This document shows, one piece after another, positions 6,616 through 12,777 of a DNA stretch of 12,777 bases (position 1 is its first letter; every line of letters starts with the position of its first letter). A program made the position numbers and the translations under genes. Under the pieces are notes generated by a model that had not been told where the DNA came from, searched no databases, and was given only the letters and a program-made list of their open reading frames with translations. Source of the stretch: Bacteroidota bacterium. GTDB taxonomy: Bacteria > Bacteroidota > Bacteroidia > Bacteroidales > Prolixibacteraceae. The DNA is taken from positions 1 through 12,777 of the forward strand of contig JAUZOB010000065.1 in assembly GCA_030706665.1 (NCBI GenBank), written 5' to 3'.

Positions 6616-8577
6616 CTAATCTTCGTCTTCAGAAGAATCAATAATCCGAATCTTGTCTTTCAACATCTCAATCTCTTCTTTAGACTTCTCAATCTTACGA
6701 TTGATATCACGAATCAGACTTTCCGCATTCTTGGTATTCGCAAAGAAACCGATGTTATTTTCAAGCAATGTAAGATCGCTCTCCAATTGTTTAAGTTTCG
6801 ACATATATTTATCACGTTCATTGCGGATCTGACCCTGTCCTTTGTTCGAACCACTGAATTGTTCAACACGCTTTTTAAAACGGGTCAAAGTACGGCTCCG
6901 TTCATCAATGCGCAAGTTGTCGAATTGAGCATTAATAGCATCACGATAGCGAGTTTGAATATCATCTTTCTTTTCAAAAGGCACATGTCCGATTTCAGCC
7001 CATCTGTGCTGAAATGCACGCAAAGATTCAAAGTCGCTATTGTCATCCCCTGTAGCCTTAAAGTTCTTGATTTCTTCAATCAATACTTCTTTATTCTGCA
7101 GGTTTTCGAGTTGAGCTTCGTCAGCTTTACGGAAGTTCTGTTCTTTTCGTTCGAAGAAATAATCACAAGCTTTACGGAATCGTTTCCAAACTGCATCAGA
7201 CTGGCGACGTGGCACTGAACCAATCTCTTTCCATTGTTTCTGAATATTAATTAGCTCTTCGGTTGTCTTTTTCCATTCGGAACTTTCCATAACCGCTTCA
7301 GCTAATTCGCAAAGCTCTATCTTAAGCTGAAGATTTTTCTGTTGATCTTCTTTCTTATGAGCATAAAACTCACGCTTCCCGCTAAAGAACTTATCACAAG
7401 CCTGACGGAATCGTTCGTAGATACGATTGTTATCTTTCTTCGGTGCAAATCCGATCGTACGCCATACTTTCTGAAGTTCGATCAGTTCTTTTGATTTTGC
7501 ATCCCAATCTTTATGCGAAGCCAATTCAACATCTGCAATCTCTTCTGCCTTCTCGCAAAGGGCAGTTTTCGCTTCAAGATTCTTAATCTGATCATTCTTC
7601 AGGTTTTCGAAATATTCCTGATGTTTCTTATTGATTCTTACAGTAGCAGCCTTGAAACGTTCCCATAACTCTTCGCGGAAATCACGGGGAACAGGGCCAA
7701 TCTCACGCCATTGTTCGTGAAATTTCTGTAACATTCTGAAAGCTTTGATCACAGAAGGCTCTAACAGCAACTCTTCTGCTTTCTCACAAAGCTTTGTTTT
7801 AGTTTCCAGGTTGCGTTTTAAGTCAAGGTCACGCAGTTCCTTATTAATTTTTACGTAATCGTAGAAAATTTCAACATGATGATTGTAAGTCTCCCACAGA
7901 TCTTTTACATGAGATTGAGGAACCTGTCCTGTTTCATGCCATTTACGTTGAAGGTCACGAAATTCAAGGAAAGTTTTATCCAAAGATTCCTGTTTATTAA
8001 TCAGGGTTTTGAGCTCTTCAATGATATCAAATTTAGCCTGCAGGTTCTTTTCTTTCTCTTCTTCAACCTTTTTATTCTGTTCGATTTTAATATCGCGATA
8101 TCGGTTCAGAAGGTCTTTCAGATCCTGTTCATAAGGATCTTGTTCCGGTAAGAACTCTTCTTCTACCCCTCCGTCAGCAATAAATTTCTTTTTTAATTCC
8201 TGTATATTTTGTTTATGACTTTTATAGAAGTTGATTCTGATGCTGTCGAGATGGTCTTTAATGTCATTAACATCCTGTTTTTCGATAAGCTCACGTAACG
8301 CAGTTATCAACTCGAATTCTGATAATCCCGAATAATCGACCGAAGTTTCAGCAGGAACGGCAGTGGCTTCCGGTTCAGCGATCAAATGGTCATCCCACTC
8401 TTCGTGTGTTTCCTGTTGATCGAGCAATTCAGCTGCAATAGCCATTTCCTCAAGTACTTTCTCATCAGGGGTTGCCTCCTGATTCGGCTCATCATTCTTA
8501 ATATCAGCAGATTCAGATGAATTATCCGAACGTAGCAGCTCCTCCTCTGTGGAGTTTTTCAGATCTTTAGATTCCAT
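6616..8577 (-). CDS. DUF349 repeat protein, 653 aa, five repeats
   Basis: The protein is cytoplasmic, with no signal peptide. Residues 1-80 are acidic, low in complexity and probably disordered. Residues 85-175 are helical. Five DUF349 repeats follow, each with a W-x2-[IT]G-x-[VA]P core: W213 (HETGQVP), W290 (REIGPVP), W372 (RTIGFAP), W449 (KEIGSVP) and W526 (AEIGHVP). The cores are spaced 77, 82, 77 and 77 residues apart. Between cores run long charged helices with a recurring LCEKAEE segment and a [WY]ERFR.ACD.FF-like segment. The tail (about 585-645) is a coiled coil ending in acidic residues. Proteins of this type are widespread in Bacteroidota, but I know of no established role; repeated helices suggest a scaffold or nucleic-acid or protein binding. 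It has its own promoter candidate and terminator, so it is probably monocistronic. Confidence 0.9.
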   Translation of the reverse strand: MESKDLKNSTEEELLRSDNSSESADIKNDEPNQEATPDEKVLEEMAIAAELLDQQETHEEWDDHLIAEPEATAVPAETSVDYSGLSEFELITALRELIEKQDVNDIKDHLDSIRINFYKSHKQNIQELKKKFIADGGVEEEFLPEQDPYEQDLKDLLNRYRDIKIEQNKKVEEEKEKNLQAKFDIIEELKTLINKQESLDKTFLEFRDLQRKWHETGQVPQSHVKDLWETYNHHVEIFYDYVKINKELRDLDLKRNLETKTKLCEKAEELLLEPSVIKAFRMLQKFHEQWREIGPVPRDFREELWERFKAATVRINKKHQEYFENLKNDQIKNLEAKTALCEKAEEIADVELASHKDWDAKSKELIELQKVWRTIGFAPKKDNNRIYERFRQACDKFFSGKREFYAHKKEDQQKNLQLKIELCELAEAVMESSEWKKTTEELINIQKQWKEIGSVPRRQSDAVWKRFRKACDYFFERKEQNFRKADEAQLENLQNKEVLIEEIKNFKATGDDNSDFESLRAFQHRWAEIGHVPFEKKDDIQTRYRDAINAQFDNLRIDERSRTLTRFKKRVEQFSGSNKGQGQIRNERDKYMSKLKQLESDLTLLENNIGFFANTKNAESLIRDINRKIEKSKEEIEMLKDKIRIIDSSEDED

Positions 8578-8638
8578 TTCGTATAAATTTAATTAGCACC
8601 AGCATCACACTGTTGAAGATTCTTACATTGAACTTACG

Positions 8639-8668
8639 AAAATATAATTTTATAATTTAATCCTCAAA
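8639..8668 (-). promoter_or_regulatory. Candidate promoter of the DUF349 gene
   Basis: On the minus strand TTTG (8668-8665) is followed after 18 bases by TATATTTT (8646-8639), one mismatch from the -7 consensus TAnnTTTG. The spacing is slightly short of the usual 19-21. The start site would lie near 8632, leaving a leader of about 55 bases before the ATG at 8577. Confidence 0.42.
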
Positions 8669-8850
8669 GTTTTTATTCCCAAGTTATAAAAAAAACGTAA
8701 AAGAACGATTATTTCCCACATCGTTTTTATTTATCTTCAATACAGTCGGAAAGCGGCAACTGTTTTTACGGTCACATCCATTTGAACAACTCTTTTGAGG
8801 CACGTATCGACATCCACCTTTCTAAAGTATAAAATTCCTTCTGTCACTAC

Positions 8851-8880
8851 TTTTTAATCCCGCAACGTTGATTAATTTTG
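8851..8880 (+). promoter_or_regulatory. trmD promoter, decides the start codon
   Basis: TAATTTTG at 8873-8880 is a perfect match to the Bacteroidota -7 consensus. TTTT at 8851-8854, 18 bases upstream, is a one-mismatch -33 box. Transcription would begin near 8887, about 10 bases before the ATG at 8898. The in-frame upstream ATG at 8868 lies inside the promoter and would not be in the transcript. Confidence 0.6.
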
Positions 8881-8897
8881 CACAAATTATTTTACTC

Positions 8898-9584
8898 ATG
8901 CGCATCGACATTCTTACAGTAGTTCCCGAACTTCTTGAAAGTCCTTTCAACCATTCCATGATTAAAAGAGGAATTGAAAAAGGGCTGGTAGAAATTTACG
9001 TACACAATATTCGCGATTTTTCAACCGACAAGCATAAAAGCACCGACGATTACGCTTTTGGAGGCGGTGCCGGAATGGTAATGACCATCCAGCCAATTGC
9101 CGATGCAATCAATCATTTGAAGAGCCAGCGGGATTATGACGAAGTTATTTATACTTCGCCCGACGGAACCAAATTCAACCAGCAAGTTGCAAATACTCTT
9201 TCGTTAAAAGGGAATATCATTATTCTCTGCGGACACTATAAAGGAGTCGATCAACGTATCCGTGACAATTTCGTAACCCTCGAAATTTCAGTAGGCGATT
9301 ATGTACTGACCGGGGGCGAACTGGCGGCTGCCATCATTACCGATGCCGTAGTCAGACTAATTCCGGGTGTGCTTTCGGATGAAACATCGGCACTAACCGA
9401 CTCTTTTCAGGACGGACTGCTAAGCCCTCCGGTTTACACCCGCCCGGCGGATTATAACGGATGGACTGTTCCGGAAGTACTCCTTTCGGGGAACGATCGG
9501 TTAATCGAAGAATGGAGATTTAACCAGGCTTACGAACGGACCAAATTACTCCGCCCCGACCTGCTCTCAGAAGAAGATTATTAG
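8898..9584 (+). CDS. trmD: tRNA (guanine-37-N1)-methyltransferase TrmD
   Basis: TrmD transfers a methyl group from S-adenosylmethionine to N1 of G37, next to the anticodon of tRNAs reading CNN codons, which prevents +1 frameshifting. It acts in the cytoplasm as a dimer and is normally essential. I chose the ATG at 8898, giving 228 residues. The protein then opens with MRIDILTVVPELL as in the family, and a promoter overlaps the alternative start ten codons upstream. Visible motifs are DDYAFGGGAGMVM (51-62), LCGHYKGVDQRI (110-121), and the trefoil-knot SAM site SVGDYVLTGGELA (131-143). TDSF carries the catalytic-type Asp168, and PPVYTRPADYNGWTVPEVL closes the SPOUT domain. The gene stands alone here rather than in the rpsP-rimM-trmD-rplS cluster seen in many bacteria. 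It converges on the AddB-like gene. Confidence 0.96.
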   Translation: MRIDILTVVPELLESPFNHSMIKRGIEKGLVEIYVHNIRDFSTDKHKSTDDYAFGGGAGMVMTIQPIADAINHLKSQRDYDEVIYTSPDGTKFNQQVANTLSLKGNIIILCGHYKGVDQRIRDNFVTLEISVGDYVLTGGELAAAIITDAVVRLIPGVLSDETSALTDSFQDGLLSPPVYTRPADYNGWTVPEVLLSGNDRLIEEWRFNQAYERTKLLRPDLLSEEDY

Positions 9585-9625
9585 TTTCCATTCAGCACAA
9601 CTTCGAGACATCCTCAACTCGCATC

Positions 9626-9672
9626 GAGAGATGAAAGATGAGAGATGTAAAGACAGTCGACACAAAGACAGT
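9626..9672. repeat. Short direct repeats between convergent genes
   Basis: GAGAGATG occurs at 9626-9633 and 9640-9647, and AAAGACAGT at 9649-9657 and 9664-9672, the second copy touching the stop of the AddB-like gene. The 87-bp spacer between the two convergent genes is purine-rich here and contains no good terminator hairpin. The repeats are short and may be chance. Confidence 0.35.
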
Positions 9673-12587
9673 TAGTTTCCACCGTCGCGATGACAGATCG
9701 ATGCATAAGAGCAATAAGAGCACTTTTGTTTTTTCACATCAACCTGATCAAAAACAGTCTCAACAGAAAATATCTCGGATAAAAGCGTTGACAGATGGTT
9801 TTTAAACTCTTCAATCTGCGCTTTATCTGCCATATTTATCTTACCCAATTGTTTTGATTTAATAATCGGGTCGAATGAATCCCCGAACACATCACGCAGC
9901 TGATAAATGCCGGCTCCGATAGATTTTTCCTTTTCAAAATTAGTTCCGTAAATCAAACCATAAAGCATAATCTGGAAAACAGCTTTACGCCGGTCATTAT
10001 TCTCTGCATCAAAAAGAGATGCAATATCCGTAAACTCAAGTTTATCCTTCCCGGTTTTGTAATCAATAATCCGAAGAGTTCCGTCAACCCGATCAATGCG
10101 GTCGATATACCCTCCTAACTTAATCCTGAATTCCTTTCCGTCGGCCAACACCGGATAAAACATATTATATCTGCCTTCCAGATTAACCAGTTCAAATGGG
10201 GATAAAGAAGCATCCTTCAATAAAATCTGCTTGATCGACTTTTTAATAATGCTGAATATCAATCGATTTCTACCGACAATATCTCCTTTTTGCGATTGCT
10301 GCTGATCAGTGTCCAAATTAAAAAACTCTTTATCAAATGCTTCGGAAAGAAACTTATCAAGCATTTTATCATTTTTTGCGACACCCTCCAAATCAGCCTT
10401 CTGAATGGTTTTCCCGATAAAAGGTTTGTAAAGGTTCTCAAGCACGTTGTGAAATATCTTTCCGAAGACGGCTGCGTCGATCTCTTGAAGCACATCCTCT
10501 TTTTCCTTTATCCCGGCCACATAATGAAAATAGAACTTCAGGCTGCAATCCATATAGGTATTTAAAGCGCTGGGAGAAAGCTGCGAAGACGCATACCGTT
10601 CTTTCAGCTTATCAATCATCGCCTGGTCCTTTCTGATCACGACCGGTTTATCCTGTTGCCCTGCAATATTGAAGCTTATGCTCTTTTCGGAGATATCAAG
10701 TTTGGAATCATATTTAAGCTGATAGATATATCGGCTCATCTCACCACTTGTCACCCCCTCCGGAACCGGATTATAGAGCAAAACGACTCTCTCAGCCCGC
10801 TGTAACAGACGATAGAAATAATAGGCATACATCGCATCCTGCTGCTCCATGGTTGGCAAGCCGAATCCTCTCCGCAGCTGATACGGAATAAACGAATGCG
10901 ACGCACCACTTCTGGGCATGACCCCTTCGTTTACAGATAAAATATAGAGCGTCTGAAAATCGAGGCAACGGGTTTCCAGGATTCCCATAATCTGCATCCC
11001 ATAAACAGGCTCACCCTCGAACGGAATGGTAACCCCTCCCAGATAACGGGCTAAAAGACGGAACCATGTTTCCCGGCTTAATCCTTTTTCACCACCATCA
11101 TGCTTCAATTCACGGTTGAGTTCATCCGCAAGACGATTGACGGACAGGTAAATCTGGTAAACATACTCTTTGCGGATCACATCAGATTCCGTTGGCTGCT
11201 CAGACAGATTAATGAACAGCTCTTTAAGTATCGCAAGCAGATAATCCGACAGATTTACAGGCTCGGCGTGATACACAAACAAGAGGGAGAACAATTTATT
11301 CCGGTGCAACTCTTCAGGTACCAGATAAACCCGGTTATGACGGATAATCCCTGCCACAATCTCATCCGATTCTGCACGATAAGTTTCGCGTATAAGCCGA
11401 TGTTGCAACACCGACAAAATATTTTGGTGGTAAAATTCAGCCTTCCCCTCCGCATCAACCCGTGCATTGCGCTGCAGGTCGACCAATTCCATTACAAAAC
11501 CATAAACAGGGGTTACCCTTAACGGATATCCCATTGTAATATTCACATTCCCGACATTTGAAGGCAAAGCGCTTAGAACAGGGATAAGAAGGTCTTCCTC
11601 TCCCAATACGATTGCAGTCCGGTCAAAGAGTTCAGATTGATCTTCTGTTGTATTTTCAACGGCAGGCTCATTCTTACTCAACTGTTCTGCCACAACCTGG
11701 GCCTGTCCCGTAGAAGACGGAACCGCAATCACTTCAATTTTCTTATTTGCAAAATTACTGCTGAGCTGAAAGGATCCCGGCATCGGAAACTGTTTCAGGT
11801 TATCGCGCATGAACAGTCCGGCTTCATGCCCGTTGATGTCGAGGTAATATTGATCGAAGTCCCAAAGAAAATCGGCTTTACCTGTATCGCGCAAATACGA
11901 AAACAGTCGCCGTTCGCAAGGATTTAAAGCATTGAATCCGGCAAAGATGTAATATTCGCTTTCATCGGACAACGAAATATTCCGATTGATTTTATCAACC
12001 ATCTCCCGATAAATCATTCCCTCATATGCTTCGCCGTCATTTCTCAACCCTTCTCTGAACTTCTGATAGATCGTCAGCAAAACTTCCCAAATTGAAACAA
12101 ACCCGTCACGATTTACAGACTGATCAATCGACGCGATATTTCCCCAGAAATCGCGGATATGCTCTTTTTGCTCCTCCGTCAGATAATCGAACATCTGTTC
12201 AATTTCCTTGAGTGAAGCCAGATTTCGGAATATATCTTCCGGATTTACCAGGTACTTGTCCACATCGTCAAAATCGTTCATCAGCATCTCTCCCCAGTAA
12301 TAGAAAGTATCAAACGGCTCGGTTGACTTAGCTACTTCGGCAAACACACGATAAAGACGAAAAATCAGATTCAGCGGATCAGCAGGTTTTAAAGAAGAGA
12401 ACTCGCTTACCAGGTTATTGATTGTCACAATACGCGGACTCAACAGAGGTTTCCCGGTTAACTGCCCCAGATATTTCGAATAAAATATTCCGGCCCGTCG
12501 ATTTGGGAAGACCATGCAGACACGATGCAATTTATCCTGATATGTATTGTACGAAAATGCTGCGACTTCTTTAAGAAATGATTTCAT
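9672..12587 (-). CDS. AddB-like PD-(D/E)XK nuclease with iron-sulfur cysteines and degenerate helicase region
   Basis: This 971-residue protein resembles the AddB/RecC-like subunit of bacterial double-strand-break repair nucleases. Residues 1-640 have a UvrD-like helicase layout, but no Walker A (GxGKT/S) is present near the N-terminus; the first recognisable block is VCMVFPNRRAGIFY (23-36). A later block, ETRCLDFQTLYILSVNEGVMP (538-558), is typical of AddB/RecC. The nuclease domain starts at LSPSALNTYMDC (C681). It includes FGKIFHNVLENLY (H713), GGYIDRID (D829) and IIDYKTG (D842, K844), the PD-(D/E)XK catalytic set. C681 with C956, C959 and C965 (C-x2-C-x5-C) fits the AddB [4Fe-4S] cluster. 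It should work with an AddA-type helicase-nuclease, not seen in the window. Lack of Walker A predicts no ATPase activity of its own. Confidence 0.9.
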   Translation of the reverse strand: MKSFLKEVAAFSYNTYQDKLHRVCMVFPNRRAGIFYSKYLGQLTGKPLLSPRIVTINNLVSEFSSLKPADPLNLIFRLYRVFAEVAKSTEPFDTFYYWGEMLMNDFDDVDKYLVNPEDIFRNLASLKEIEQMFDYLTEEQKEHIRDFWGNIASIDQSVNRDGFVSIWEVLLTIYQKFREGLRNDGEAYEGMIYREMVDKINRNISLSDESEYYIFAGFNALNPCERRLFSYLRDTGKADFLWDFDQYYLDINGHEAGLFMRDNLKQFPMPGSFQLSSNFANKKIEVIAVPSSTGQAQVVAEQLSKNEPAVENTTEDQSELFDRTAIVLGEEDLLIPVLSALPSNVGNVNITMGYPLRVTPVYGFVMELVDLQRNARVDAEGKAEFYHQNILSVLQHRLIRETYRAESDEIVAGIIRHNRVYLVPEELHRNKLFSLLFVYHAEPVNLSDYLLAILKELFINLSEQPTESDVIRKEYVYQIYLSVNRLADELNRELKHDGGEKGLSRETWFRLLARYLGGVTIPFEGEPVYGMQIMGILETRCLDFQTLYILSVNEGVMPRSGASHSFIPYQLRRGFGLPTMEQQDAMYAYYFYRLLQRAERVVLLYNPVPEGVTSGEMSRYIYQLKYDSKLDISEKSISFNIAGQQDKPVVIRKDQAMIDKLKERYASSQLSPSALNTYMDCSLKFYFHYVAGIKEKEDVLQEIDAAVFGKIFHNVLENLYKPFIGKTIQKADLEGVAKNDKMLDKFLSEAFDKEFFNLDTDQQQSQKGDIVGRNRLIFSIIKKSIKQILLKDASLSPFELVNLEGRYNMFYPVLADGKEFRIKLGGYIDRIDRVDGTLRIIDYKTGKDKLEFTDIASLFDAENNDRRKAVFQIMLYGLIYGTNFEKEKSIGAGIYQLRDVFGDSFDPIIKSKQLGKINMADKAQIEEFKNHLSTLLSEIFSVETVFDQVDVKKQKCSYCSYASICHRDGGN

Positions 12588-12777
12588 GCTTTCTCTAGTA
12601 CTAAATATTCAAAAACCTCATTCCGGCAATGGGCTGCAAATCACATCCGGGAATCGCAGCACAAGCTGTCAATCCCCGGATGAGTTTAGAATGATTGAAT
12701 TAATCTAACTTGTTTTCAGGAATATGAGTCCCGATACACAATAAACATTTCGGTTTGATTATTCAACCAGAAATTCA
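12588..12777. other. Upstream region of the AddB-like gene, no assignable gene
   Basis: No confident coding sequence is present. On the minus strand three frames stay open over parts of the right edge: one ends EFLVE (stop at 12761-12759), one reads FWLNNQTEMFIVYRDSYS (stop at 12718-12716), and one reads KPKCLLCIGTHIPENKLD (stop at 12702-12700, in-frame stop upstream at 12765). One of the first two may be the tail of a neighbouring gene, possibly the helicase partner, but too little is visible. The stretch also holds the hairpin at 12644-12682. Confidence 0.45.
12644..12682 (-). other. Long RNA hairpin upstream of the AddB-like gene (terminator or leader element)
   Basis: CATCCGGG and CCCGGATG (12644-12651 with 12675-12682) form the base. 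Five further pairs, a one-base bulge, CAGC/GCTG and a four-base loop complete a stem of 17 pairs. Two positions that are A-C mismatches on the plus strand are G-U pairs on the minus strand, so the RNA is more likely made from the minus strand. The 3' side is followed only by TGATTTGC, a poor T tail. It may be a weak terminator of an upstream gene or a leader structure for the AddB-like gene starting 57 bases further on. Confidence 0.5.

Larger units (their letters stand above)
8578..8897. other. Divergent spacer between the DUF349 gene and trmD, 320 bp
   Basis: The spacer contains promoter candidates for both flanking genes. Between them, around 8701-8730, a 9-bp stem (AAGAACGAT with ATCGTTTTT) encloses TATTTCCCAC. 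It lies upstream of both promoters' transcripts, so it is probably not a terminator for either neighbour. I see no RNA gene and no credible open frame. Confidence 0.5.

Noticed and set aside
6787..8151. Plus-strand open frames of 143 and 91 codons inside the DUF349 gene
   Set aside because: They are hydrophobic mirror images of the charged helices encoded on the minus strand, without start context or domains.
9581..9681. TTAGTTTCCA repeated at 9581-9590 and 9672-9681, overlapping the stop codons of two convergent genes
   Set aside because: Ten bases, two copies, no inverted partner and no mobile gene; not enough to call an attachment site or insertion footprint.
1..12777. Defence system, prophage, transposon, CRISPR or biosynthetic cluster
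   Set aside because: No transposase, integrase, phage structural protein, repeat-spacer array, toxin-antitoxin pair or cluster of assembly-line enzymes is visible; the nuclease is an AddB-like repair subunit rather than a restriction or defence protein.

Overview
The window looks like ordinary chromosomal DNA from a Bacteroidota bacterium, most likely of the order Bacteroidales. It is AT-rich. None of the start codons I examined has a clear Shine-Dalgarno sequence in front of it. The best promoter candidates match the Bacteroides-type -7 element TAnnTTTG. Several gene families here are characteristic of the phylum: a DUF349 repeat protein, a secreted M64 metallopeptidase, a fused PlsC/OlsB-like acyltransferase, and an AddB-like nuclease without a Walker A motif. 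I cannot name the genus.

Left part (1-3878, all minus strand). The window opens inside the first 33 codons of a Tex-type RNA-binding protein gene, which has its own promoter candidate. Next is a 240-residue helical protein of unknown function, followed by a strong terminator. Its last codons overlap an open -1 frame that may extend the protein by 40 residues. Then comes a probable two-gene unit read from 3878 to 1188: a PHP-family histidinol-phosphatase-like protein and a 597-residue bifunctional acyltransferase of the kind that makes ornithine or glycine lipids. A hairpin terminator closes this unit.

Middle (3879-8577). A 300-base divergent spacer leads to a plus-strand secreted alpha/beta hydrolase with a good terminator. 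About 400 bases without a convincing gene follow. Two minus-strand genes come next, a secreted M64 zinc peptidase and, upstream of it, a 653-residue protein with five DUF349 repeats. A strong hairpin separates them and probably uncouples their transcription.

Right part (8578-12777). A 290- to 320-base divergent spacer carries candidate promoters for the DUF349 gene (minus) and trmD (plus). The trmD promoter overlaps the longest-ORF start and shows that translation starts at 8898. trmD converges on a 971-residue AddB-like PD-(D/E)XK nuclease with a four-cysteine iron-sulfur motif. Its upstream region (12588-12777) has no assignable gene but contains a 17-bp hairpin whose wobble pairs fit an RNA made from the minus strand.

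I see no CRISPR array, transposase, phage gene, tRNA, rRNA or obvious new multi-gene system. Points worth a second look are the overlapping-frame extension at 310-440, the structured RNA at 12644-12682, the fused lipid acyltransferase, and the two proteins of unknown function.
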